Below are positions 33,295 through 40,793 of a stretch of DNA of 51,057 nt, piece after piece (within the stretch, counting starts at the first letter, position 1; every line of letters starts with the position of its first letter). The notes under the pieces were generated by a model. That model made no database searches and was not told the origin of the DNA. It was given only the letters and a program-made list of their open reading frames with translations. The DNA is from CAYWPG01 sp964460035 (GTDB lineage Bacteria; Pseudomonadota; Gammaproteobacteria; Nitrococcales; AK92), in the NCBI GenBank assembly GCA_964460035.1, contig CAYWPG010000029.1, forward strand, positions 1-51,057, in the 5' to 3' direction. The position numbers and the translations under genes were made by a program.

Positions 33295-34878
33295 ATGTCG
33301 TCATCAGAGTCTCGGCCTATCCAGCGTGCGCTCATCAGCGTGTCGGACAAGACCGGTGTGGTCGAGTTTGCCAAAACTCTTCAACGCCTCGATGTGGAAA
33401 TCCTGTCCACGGGAGGTACGGCGAAGCTGTTGGCCGAGAACGGCATCCCTGTGGTCGAGGTCTCCGACTACACGGGCTTTCCGGAGATGATGGCCGGTCG
33501 CGTCAAGACTCTGCATCCCAAAGTGCACGGGGGGCTGCTCGGGCGGCGCGGCCTGGACGATGACGTCATGGCAGAGCACGGTATCAAGCCGATAGATCTG
33601 CTGGTGGTGAATCTGTACCCGTTCTCGGAGACCGTGGCACGTCCCGATTGCACGCTGGCCGAGGCTATAGAGAACATCGATATCGGCGGGCCCGCCATGG
33701 TGCGCTCGGCGGCGAAGAATCATGCCAGCGTTGCGGTGATTACGGATACCGCCGACTACGCCGCTGTTGCCGACGAGCTGAGCCGTACCGGGGGATTGAC
33801 CCGGCAAACGCGCTTTCGCCTCGCGGTCAAGGCCTTTGAGCACACGGCGCGTTACGATGGCGCGATCGCCAACTATCTCGGCACTATGCAAGTTGAGGGT
33901 GAAGGCGAGCGCGCTGTATTTCCGCAGACTATCAACTTGCAGTTCGTCAAGGTCGCCGACATGCGCTACGGCGAGAATCCGCATCAAGCGGCGGCCTTCT
34001 ACCGCGAGCACGATTGGCACGAGCCGTCGGTGACTACCGCGCGGCAACTGCAAGGCAAAGAACTCTCGTTCAACAACGTCGCCGACACCGACGCCGCGCT
34101 GGAGTGCGTCAAAATGTTCTCCGAGCCGGCCTGCGTGATCGTCAAGCATGCCAATCCCTGCGGCGTGGCGGTAGGCGCGACGCTGGAGGAGGCGTACGAT
34201 GGCGCTTTCGCCACCGATCCGACTTCGGCCTTCGGCGGCATTATCGCTTTCAACGGTCCGCTGGATGCCGTGACTGCCAAGGCGGTGATCGAGCGCCAGT
34301 TCGTAGAAGTGATCATTGCCCCGGAGGTTACTCCCGAGGCGCTGGAGATCACTCGCACCAAGCCCAACGTGCGCGTGCTCGCGTGCGGCAACTGGGAGCG
34401 CAAGCGCAGCGATTCGTTCGACTACAAGCGCGTCAACGGCGGCTTGCTGGTACAGCAGCGCGACATAGCCACGCTGCAGCCTTCCTCGCTCAAGCTCGTG
34501 ACCAAGCGCAAGCCGACGGAAGCCGAGCTGGACGATCTCTTGTTCGCGTGGAATGTGGTGCGGTTCGTGAAGTCCAACGCCATTGTTTATGCCTCCGGGG
34601 GACGCACCATCGGGATCGGTGCCGGCCAGATGAGCCGTGTGTTCAGCGCCCATATCGCCGCCACCAAGGCAATCGAGGCGGGGCTGTCAGTCGCCGGCTC
34701 GGTGATGGCTTCGGATGCTTTCTTCCCGTTTAGGGACGGGCTGGATCAGGCAGCGGAGGCAGGCGTAAGAGCCGTGATCCAGCCTGGTGGCTCCATTCGC
34801 GACGAGGAGGTGATTGCCGCGGCCGACGAGCACGGCATGGCAATGCTCTTCACGGGCATTCGTCACTTCCGACATTGA
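33295..34878 (+). CDS. purH: Bifunctional AICAR formyltransferase / IMP cyclohydrolase
   Basis: Catalyses the last two steps of IMP synthesis. The 527-residue protein has an N-terminal MGS-like IMP cyclohydrolase domain (RALISVSDKTGVVEFAKTL, STGGTAKLLAENGIPVVEVSDYTGFPEMMAGRVKTLHPKVHGGLL). The C-terminal transformylase domain has MRYGENPHQAAAFY, GKELSFNNVADTDAALECV, VKHANPCGVA and SDAFFPFRDGLDQAAEAGVRAVIQPGGSIRD. The length is normal. purD follows 104 bases on, as in most gammaproteobacteria. Confidence 0.98.
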   Translation: MSSSESRPIQRALISVSDKTGVVEFAKTLQRLDVEILSTGGTAKLLAENGIPVVEVSDYTGFPEMMAGRVKTLHPKVHGGLLGRRGLDDDVMAEHGIKPIDLLVVNLYPFSETVARPDCTLAEAIENIDIGGPAMVRSAAKNHASVAVITDTADYAAVADELSRTGGLTRQTRFRLAVKAFEHTARYDGAIANYLGTMQVEGEGERAVFPQTINLQFVKVADMRYGENPHQAAAFYREHDWHEPSVTTARQLQGKELSFNNVADTDAALECVKMFSEPACVIVKHANPCGVAVGATLEEAYDGAFATDPTSAFGGIIAFNGPLDAVTAKAVIERQFVEVIIAPEVTPEALEITRTKPNVRVLACGNWERKRSDSFDYKRVNGGLLVQQRDIATLQPSSLKLVTKRKPTEAELDDLLFAWNVVRFVKSNAIVYASGGRTIGIGAGQMSRVFSAHIAATKAIEAGLSVAGSVMASDAFFPFRDGLDQAAEAGVRAVIQPGGSIRDEEVIAAADEHGMAMLFTGIRHFRH

Positions 34879-34982
34879 TCCGGCGCGCAGCGGCAACTGC
34901 CGCTGCATTCGTTTCGGCGGGAGGACGGTTGCGCACACGGCGCGGCAACCGCCGCTCAGCCATCACTAATAGGAGCGAAGCG

Positions 34983-36281
34983 ATGAAGGTGCTGATCATC
35001 GGGGGCGGTGGTCGCGAGCATGCACTGGCATGGAAGACAGCCCAGTCGCCTCGGGTAGAAACCGTATTCGTCGCACCAGGTAATGCCGGCACCGCGCTGG
35101 AGCCCAAGGTGCAGAACGTGCAGGTGGGCGCCACGGACGTGCCTGCGCTGGTTTCTTTTGCCCGGGACCATGAAGTCGATTTGTGTATCGTCGGTCCGGA
35201 AGCACCCCTGGTAGCGGGTGTGGTGGACGCGTTCCGTGCCGCCGGGCTGCGTTGCTTCGGCCCTAGCCGTGCCGCTGCCGAGCTGGAAGGCTCCAAGGCG
35301 TTCACCAAGGATTTCCTGTCCCGTCATGGTATTCCCACCGCGGAGTATCAGACGTTCAGCGACATTGACGCGGCCCGCGATTACATCCGCAGCCGCGGCG
35401 CTCCCATCGTCGTCAAGGCGGACGGTCTGGCGGCCGGCAAGGGAGTGGTGGTCGCTCAGAGTATCGACGAGGCCATCTCCGCGGCCGAGGACATGCTGGA
35501 GGGCAACGTCTTCGGCGACGCGGGGGCGCGCATAGTCGTCGAAGAGTTCCTCGCCGGGGAAGAGGCCAGCTTTATCGTCATGGTCGATGGCGAGCACATT
35601 CTCCCCCTTGCCTCCAGCCAGGATCACAAGGCCAGGGACGATGGCGATGTGGGGCCGAATACGGGCGGGATGGGGGCGTACTCGCCGGCGCCGGTGGTTA
35701 CCGAGGAGCTGCATGCGCGTGTGATGCGCGAGATTATCGAGCCGACCGTGCGCGGGATGGCGGCCGACGGCCGTATTTACACCGGTTTTCTCTATGCCGG
35801 CCTGATGATCATGCCGGACGGTTCTCCCAAAGTCCTGGAATTCAACTGCCGGCTGGGCGACCCGGAAACGCAGCCAATCATGCTGCGGCTGCAGAGCGAT
35901 CTGGTCGAGCTTTGCGAGGCGGCTATCGACGGCCAATTGGATCGTTGCAGCTTGCAGTGGGATCCGCGCAGCAGTGTGGGCGTGGTGATGGCAGCCGCAG
36001 GGTATCCTGGCTCTTACCGCAAGGGCCAGCCGATTAGTGGGCTGCCCGAGCAGGAGCTGGAAGGGCGCAAGGTCTTCCATGCCGGAACCGACTTGAACAG
36101 CGAAGGGGCCGTCGTTACCAACGGGGGACGCGTACTATGCGTCTGTGCACTGGGAGACACGGTGGCGGAAGCGCAGCGGCGTGCGTACGAACTCGTTGAC
36201 CAGATTCATTGGGACGGCGCGTTCTGCCGCCGCGACATCGGCTACAGGGCCATCGCAAGGGAGCGTGCCGCCGCGGGCTAG
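34983..36281 (+). CDS. purD: Phosphoribosylamine-glycine ligase
   Basis: Second step of purine synthesis, joining glycine to phosphoribosylamine with ATP. It has 432 residues from the ATG at 34983, behind AGGAGCGAAGCG. Family segments are MKVLIIGGGGREHALAWK, LCIVGPEAPLVAGVVDAFR, the ATP-grasp region IVVKADGLAAGKGVVVAQ near residue 145, SSQDHKARDDGDVGPNTGGMGAYSPAP, and FNCRLGDPETQPIMLRLQSDL. An in-frame extension to 34875 lacks family sequence. It is the distal gene of purH-purD. Confidence 0.98.
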   Translation: MKVLIIGGGGREHALAWKTAQSPRVETVFVAPGNAGTALEPKVQNVQVGATDVPALVSFARDHEVDLCIVGPEAPLVAGVVDAFRAAGLRCFGPSRAAAELEGSKAFTKDFLSRHGIPTAEYQTFSDIDAARDYIRSRGAPIVVKADGLAAGKGVVVAQSIDEAISAAEDMLEGNVFGDAGARIVVEEFLAGEEASFIVMVDGEHILPLASSQDHKARDDGDVGPNTGGMGAYSPAPVVTEELHARVMREIIEPTVRGMAADGRIYTGFLYAGLMIMPDGSPKVLEFNCRLGDPETQPIMLRLQSDLVELCEAAIDGQLDRCSLQWDPRSSVGVVMAAAGYPGSYRKGQPISGLPEQELEGRKVFHAGTDLNSEGAVVTNGGRVLCVCALGDTVAEAQRRAYELVDQIHWDGAFCRRDIGYRAIARERAAAG

Positions 36282-36432
36282 CCTGCGGCGCGCGGCTTGC
36301 CAGGCATCCGCATGGACGTGGTGCCCCCGGTGCGCACGTGACCGATGGTGGCCTTGCAGGGAGAGTATCCGCCCGCGCTTATCCTGCGCGGGCGCGGTGA
36401 AATGGTCGGGAGCGGACCCTAGGCTTTAGCGT

Positions 36433-36717
36433 ATGAAAGCGCGCGAAATGTTCCGGCACCAGATCCGGTGGGCTGTGATCGCTCATGCGATCGGAATGGG
36501 TGTGCTCCTGCTGGCCCTGTGGCTGCGTTCGCTGAGCTTGGCTATGGCAGGTGCGGTTTTCGTGCTCAGCGTGGGCCTGGGAGCCAAGGCGACCATGCGC
36601 TGTCCGTTTTGTCAGCGTCCGGTGGCAGGGGAAATGATCCGCTGGCCGCTGCTATGGCAAAGCCGGGTGCCGGCTCGGTGTCCTTTCTGTGCAACTGATT
36701 ACGAGCAGGACATGTAG
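36433..36717 (+). CDS. Small membrane protein with two CPFC motifs
   Basis: A 94-residue protein that I do not recognise. After a basic N-terminus (MKAREMFRHQIRW) come two hydrophobic helices at about 13-31 and 35-50. A cytoplasmic-looking tail then has CPFCQRPV (Cys 57, 60) and CPFCATDY (Cys 83, 86), a classic four-cysteine zinc-ribbon spacing. It could be a membrane-bound metal or redox sensor, or simply a structural zinc fold. The binding site before the ATG is weak. It lies after purD on the same strand, 151 bases away. Confidence 0.72.
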   Translation: MKAREMFRHQIRWAVIAHAIGMGVLLLALWLRSLSLAMAGAVFVLSVGLGAKATMRCPFCQRPVAGEMIRWPLLWQSRVPARCPFCATDYEQDM

Positions 36718-36775
36718 CCGGGGTGCGGTCCACACTGCGAATCTTGGCTTACACCCGCTGGCCTCGGGAGCGCCG

Positions 36776-36840
36776 GGGGCGCGCTCCCACAGCGGCTAGC
36801 TCGCCGGACTGTGGGAACGGTCCCCTGGTGGGAGTAGCGT
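36776..36840. repeat. Dispersed intergenic repeat, copy B
   Basis: Partner of the element at 414-489. The first 27 bases differ by one, followed by CTGTGGGAA and a closing CTGGTGGGAGTAGCG. Here the inner arms CTCCCACAG and CTGTGGGAA are better complements than in copy A. It lies between the CPFC protein and the phasin gene, outside coding sequence. Confidence 0.65.
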
Positions 36841-36916
36841 CCCTGCCGCAACTGAAAGGGCTTTCCCCGCCCTGGGGAGCGCTCAGCCAGAGGCTCCCAA
36901 AGGCTTTGACGAGAGC

Positions 36917-37318
36917 TTATGCGGATTTGCGCGTAGGGGTGGCTTTGGTGGGACCGGGCTGAGCACCTTGGGCGGCGCGGTTGAAAATGACCACGTTCTC
37001 TTGGGCCAGCTTTTGAATTTCGGCGCCGAAATCCTGCCCCAAGGTCAGTAGAGTGTTGGCGTCCTCCGCAATCTTCTGGCTCACCGTTTCGGCAATCCTG
37101 AGCTGATTGCTGAAGTAGGCCTGCAGGCTGGCCATGTCGGATATGTCCAGCGCGGCGCGCGCCTGGTCAAGCGCGATACTGCTATAGGTGCGGGCAGACG
37201 TCAGCTGCAAATCGGCGAGTTTCTCCGTGCATTCCAATAGCAGCGTATTGAATCGGCGCGCAGGAGCGAGCGCTTCGCCGAACTGTGTGCTCACGCTTTC
37301 GAGCAAGTCCTCATACAT
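36917..37318 (-). CDS. Phasin family protein
   Basis: The protein has 133 residues from the ATG at 37318, with GGAGGATGTAGAG upstream. Longer open sequence above it is unlikely to be translated. It is almost all amphipathic helix: MYEDLLESVSTQFGEALAPARRFNTLLLECTEKLADLQLTSARTYSSIAL and onward to QENVVIFNRAAQ. It ends in a Pro/Thr/Lys-rich tail. This fits phasins, which coat polyhydroxyalkanoate granules, and suggests the organism stores PHA. No PHA synthase is in the window, so the link is inference. Confidence 0.85.
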   Translation of the reverse strand: MYEDLLESVSTQFGEALAPARRFNTLLLECTEKLADLQLTSARTYSSIALDQARAALDISDMASLQAYFSNQLRIAETVSQKIAEDANTLLTLGQDFGAEIQKLAQENVVIFNRAAQGAQPGPTKATPTRKSA

Positions 37319-37501
37319 CTCTCTACATCCTCCGCTCTTCATCATCGGATTGTTGTAATCGCCAGAATTTCTGGTGCAGTGCACAATAACAAAGCCGATG
37401 CTGCGTTGCAACATGCTAATTGCCCAGGCAGCGAGGGTAAGCGCGAATTTTGTAGATGCGCTGCCGGCCTTATTGCGGTGCTTTTTAGAGAGCTAAGTGG
37501 A

Positions 37502-38056
37502 CTACGGTTTCGAGCGCGGCCGCCAGTACACTTCCTTATCGCCCGCATGGCGAATCATGATACGGGCCGCTACGAAAAGAACGTCAGAGAGCCGATTAAG
37601 ATAATGGAGCGTGTGGGCGTTGACGTTGCCGTCCTCGCGGGACAGGCGGACCAGCAAACGCTCGGCGCGGCGGCATACCGCGCGTGCCAAATGACAGTAC
37701 GCGGCGGCCGTGTTGCCCCCCGGCAGGATGAATTCTTTCAGCGGCGGCAACTCGGCGTTCAGCTTGTCCAGCTGCTGCTCGAGTTCGCTAACGGCGTCGG
37801 CGTCCAGCGCCGGACGGGCAGGCAAGGCGAGTTCTCCGCCTATATCGAAGAGCACGTGCTGTACCGGCTCTAGCACCGCGCGCACCGCGTCCGGCACCTC
37901 GACGCTTAGCACGACGCCCAGCACCGAATTCAACTCATCCACGGTGCCGATGCAGTCCACGCGCAGCGCATCCTTGGGCAAGCGCGTGCCGTCGGCAAGC
38001 CCCGTGGTGCCGTCATCGCCGGTGCGCGTATAAATTCTGGAGAGCCGGTTGCCCAT
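37502..38056 (-). CDS. PduO-type cob(I)alamin adenosyltransferase
   Basis: Transfers adenosyl from ATP to cob(I)alamin to form coenzyme B12. The 184-residue protein has the PduO signature at its start, RIYTRTGDDGTTGLADGTRLPKD. DCIGTVDELNSVLG follows, then FILPGGNTAAAYCHLARAVCRRAERLLVRL, and it ends with YLNRLSDVLFVAAR. It differs from CobA/CobO enzymes. No B12-dependent enzyme or cobalamin riboswitch is seen nearby. Confidence 0.94.
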   Translation of the reverse strand: MGNRLSRIYTRTGDDGTTGLADGTRLPKDALRVDCIGTVDELNSVLGVVLSVEVPDAVRAVLEPVQHVLFDIGGELALPARPALDADAVSELEQQLDKLNAELPPLKEFILPGGNTAAAYCHLARAVCRRAERLLVRLSREDGNVNAHTLHYLNRLSDVLFVAARIMIRHAGDKEVYWRPRSKP

Positions 38057-38120
38057 GGCTTAATGTCTCGCTTTCCTGATCTGCAGTGCCTGGTGCCGCC
38101 ACGACTTTGCCGGCGTAGCC

Positions 38121-38843
38121 TTACAGTCCGAACAAGCGTACCACCACCGGCAGCAAGAATGCCGTAATGACCCCGGCGACCCCCATCGCCAGGCCAGAGA
38201 AAGCGCCGGCCTGTCGGCTTACCGTAAAAGCTTGCACCGTGCCGAATCCGTGGGCACTCAGGCCTAGGGTAAATCCCTGCGCAGCATGGTTCTTGATGCG
38301 CAACAGGCGGAACATCAAGGGGGCGCAGAGGCAGCCGATCGCGCCGGTGATCAACACCAGAGCCGCAGCAACGCTTGGGATTCCCCCGATCTGCTCGCTA
38401 ATACCCATCGCTATGGGAGTAGTTACCGATTTGGGCGCCAATGACATGACCGTTTCCCTATGGGCGCCGAACAGATAGGCCAGTCCCAGAGTCGAGGCAA
38501 TAGCCGTGGCAATCCCTGCCAGACAGGCAACCGTCAGCGGGCCGAACAGCTGTTTGATCTGCTGTCGGTGCTCGAACAGCGGGATGGCCAGCGCCACAGT
38601 GGCCGGGCCGAGCAGAAAATGAATGAACTGGGCGCCCTGGAAGTAGCGCTCGTAAGGGATTCCGCTAAGCAGCAGAAATCCGATCAACAGCCCGATGGCG
38701 ATAAGCACCGGGTGTAAGGCCGGGGTGCCCCCGGCGCGCCGATTCAGCCAGACGCCCAGCTCGAAAGCGAGCAGCGTCAGCGCAATGCCCAGCAGCGGCC
38801 CGTTCAGCAGTTGTTCCCAGCCCCGCTGCAATGCTTCACTCAC
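38121..38843 (-). CDS. lrgB: LrgB/CidB-family membrane protein
   Basis: A 240-residue protein with multiple membrane segments. Typical LrgB stretches are FLLGPATVALAIPLFEHRQQIKQ, VMSLAPKSVTTPIAMGISEQIGG, ALVLITGAIGCLCAP and FTLGLSAHGFGTVQAF. With LrgA it forms a system proposed to modulate murein hydrolase export or transport small carboxylates such as pyruvate. The gene overlaps the end of the LrgA-type gene by eight bases and follows it directly. Confidence 0.93.
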   Translation of the reverse strand: MSEALQRGWEQLLNGPLLGIALTLLAFELGVWLNRRAGGTPALHPVLIAIGLLIGFLLLSGIPYERYFQGAQFIHFLLGPATVALAIPLFEHRQQIKQLFGPLTVACLAGIATAIASTLGLAYLFGAHRETVMSLAPKSVTTPIAMGISEQIGGIPSVAAALVLITGAIGCLCAPLMFRLLRIKNHAAQGFTLGLSAHGFGTVQAFTVSRQAGAFSGLAMGVAGVITAFLLPVVVRLFGL

Positions 38844-39189
38844 GCCGGCGGGCCTCTCGCCGCATCATGTACTGCAAGGTCAGCGCAGTGACGGCAATGG
38901 TGAGCAGCGTGCTGAGTACCAGCACCGCGACCATAATGGGCCAGTCTGCGTGTATCAGCTGCCAGTGCAGCATTATGCCCACGCCGGCGGGTACGAACAG
39001 CAGTGCCAGATAACGCAGCAGGGTTTCAGCCGCCTGACGCAGTCCGGGGGGCACCTCGCCCTTAATCAGCAGGAGCGCCAGTAGTAGGACCAGCCCCAGT
39101 ACCGGACCCGGAACCGGTAGCGAGAGCAGGCGGGCGATCAGTTCGCCCAGCATCTGGCAGACGAGCAGAGTGGCGAATCCTAGTAACAA
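38836..39189 (-). CDS. lrgA: LrgA/CidA-family membrane protein
   Basis: A 117-residue holin-like protein with about four helices. GFATLLVCQMLGELIARLLSLPVPGPVLGLVLLLALL and LLFVPAGVGIMLHW are typical of the family. The reading starts at TTG (39189) with GGAG about 11 bases upstream. Translation is probably coupled to the lrgB gene, which begins eight bases before its stop. The pair is transcribed together. I see no LytSR-type regulator in the window. Confidence 0.9.
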   Translation of the reverse strand: MLLGFATLLVCQMLGELIARLLSLPVPGPVLGLVLLLALLLIKGEVPPGLRQAAETLLRYLALLFVPAGVGIMLHWQLIHADWPIMVAVLVLSTLLTIAVTALTLQYMMRREARRRE

Positions 39190-39215
39190 TTACGCTTGTC
39201 TCCGGAACAGGCACG

Positions 39216-39893
39216 CTAGAGCAGCGCTTCTGGGCAAGCATCGCGCAGGCTGATTATCTTCCAGCCGCGCGCTTTGGCATGATGCCGCAGCGTTTCGTCG
39301 GGATCGACCGCAACTGGATTGTCGACTCGCTCCAGCAAGGGAATGTCGTTATGAGAGTCGCTGTAGAACCAGCTGCCTTCGAGGCTATGACGGGACTCCT
39401 CCAGCCACTGCTCCAGCGCCGCGATCTTGCCCTCTCTATAGGTGGGAATTCCGACGATGCGCCCCGTGTAACGATTCTCGATCAGCTCCGGCTCGCAGGC
39501 CAGCAAATGCTCGACGCCGAAAAGCTCGGCAATCGGCGCGGTGAGGAAGCGATTGGTCGCGGTAATAATGATGGCGACATCGCCTCTCGCCTGGTGCGCG
39601 GCGACCAGCTGCCGAGCTGCCGGGAGTATGCGGGGCTCGATTTCGCGGGCAACGTACTGTTCGCGCCAGGCGTGCAACCGCTCCAGCGGGTGTTGAGTCA
39701 AGGGGCGTAGCGCGAATTCACAGTACTCGTAGATGTCCAGTTCGCCGTCCAGGTACTGTCGGTCGAACCGCGCGCTGGCCGCGCGAAACTCCTCGGCGTC
39801 GACCACGCCTTGCGCAATCAGAAACTTGCCCCAGCAATAACCGCTGTCGCCGGCGATAAGCGTGTTGTCCAGGTCGAAGATTGCCAACGCCAT
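39216..39893 (-). CDS. HAD-superfamily IB phosphatase (SerB-like)
   Basis: A 225-residue cytoplasmic protein from the ATG at 39893. The HAD signature FDLDNTLIAGDS carries the nucleophilic Asp pair. IIITATNRFLTAPIAELFGV is motif II, and YREGKIAALEQWL and WFYSDSHNDIPLLERVDNPVAVDPD are motifs III/IV. The helical cap at about 20-80 marks subfamily IB, like phosphoserine phosphatase, but the substrate is unknown. In Pseudomonas a similar gene also lies next to rppH and ptsP, as here. It is divergent from rppH. Confidence 0.9.
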   Translation of the reverse strand: MALAIFDLDNTLIAGDSGYCWGKFLIAQGVVDAEEFRAASARFDRQYLDGELDIYEYCEFALRPLTQHPLERLHAWREQYVAREIEPRILPAARQLVAAHQARGDVAIIITATNRFLTAPIAELFGVEHLLACEPELIENRYTGRIVGIPTYREGKIAALEQWLEESRHSLEGSWFYSDSHNDIPLLERVDNPVAVDPDETLRHHAKARGWKIISLRDACPEALL

Positions 39894-40036
39894 GCACGAA
39901 TCTCCCCAGGGCTGCCAGTGGGCATTGTAAATCAGGCGCTTGAGCAAACCCAGGGAGATGCGCGGTGCCGATTGCGACGACGGAATGCGATGTGGAACAA
40001 TATTCAGGTGGCGCAGCTCACAGGCAAGGGTTATAA

Positions 40037-40579
40037 GTGATTGATTCGGACGGGTTCAGACCGAACGTTGGCATCATTCTGACGAACCGGAAGCGCCAGG
40101 TCTTCTGGGGGCGGCGGATTGGGCAGAACGCTTGGCAATTCCCGCAGGGTGGAATCAAACGCTTCGAGACCCCGGAGGAGGCGCTTTACCGCGAGCTGGC
40201 GGAAGAGGTCGGGCTGCGCCCCGAGCACGTGGAGATCATGGGCTACACCCAAGGATGGCTGCGCTATCGGTTGCCGGCGCGGCTTATCCGTCATCATCGC
40301 AGCCCGGTCTGCATCGGTCAGAAGCAGATATGGTTCATGCTCCGCCTAGTGGGGAGCGAGAGCAATGTTTGTCTGAACGCCAGCGCGGAGCCGGAGTTCG
40401 ATCATTGGCGTTGGGTCGATTACTGGCACCCATTGCGCGAAGTCGTGTTCTTCAAGCGCAACGTCTACGATCGCGCGCTAAGCGAGCTGGCCCCTCTGCT
40501 GTTTCCTAACGGGGTTCCCATGCGCCCCCAGGAACTCGAGCGGCGGCGTACCCAGCGGCGCCGTCCGGTTGCGCGTTGA
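40037..40579 (+). CDS. rppH: RNA pyrophosphohydrolase
   Basis: Removes pyrophosphate from mRNA 5' ends to start decay. The 180-residue Nudix protein starts at GTG and shows PNVGIILTNRKRQVFWGRRIGQNAWQFPQGGI and the full Nudix box GGIKRFETPEEALYRELAEEVGL. The C-terminal basic tail is typical. AAGGG lies six bases before the start. ptsP follows on the same strand after 214 bases, the conserved gammaproteobacterial order. Confidence 0.96.
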   Translation: MIDSDGFRPNVGIILTNRKRQVFWGRRIGQNAWQFPQGGIKRFETPEEALYRELAEEVGLRPEHVEIMGYTQGWLRYRLPARLIRHHRSPVCIGQKQIWFMLRLVGSESNVCLNASAEPEFDHWRWVDYWHPLREVVFFKRNVYDRALSELAPLLFPNGVPMRPQELERRRTQRRRPVAR

Positions 40580-40793
40580 ACGGTGCAGGCAACTCCAGGA
40601 GGCAGGTGGCGGCGCAGCCCCTCGGAGCGACTTGCCGCGGCCGCTGGCTCGGGGGTTGACGCTTAATTTAGGGCCCCGTGGGCGTGTGGCGCGGGGCAGC
40701 GAGCTGAAGAAGGGTAGGGAGAGGCTTTTCAGCATCCTGCAAGGCGCCGTGTTCCGCACGTGCCTTCGCCCGTTGCATGGAGACTGCGCCTGA

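Noticed and set aside
33304..34653. 449-codon open frame antisense to purH, plus others at 24582-25490 (antisense to mpl) and 48269-49447 (antisense to the M23 gene)
   Set aside because: All lie opposite confidently identified genes and have no recognisable family or start signal.
38057..38120. Cobalamin riboswitch before the adenosyltransferase gene
   Set aside because: The region is too short and shows no B12-box sequence.
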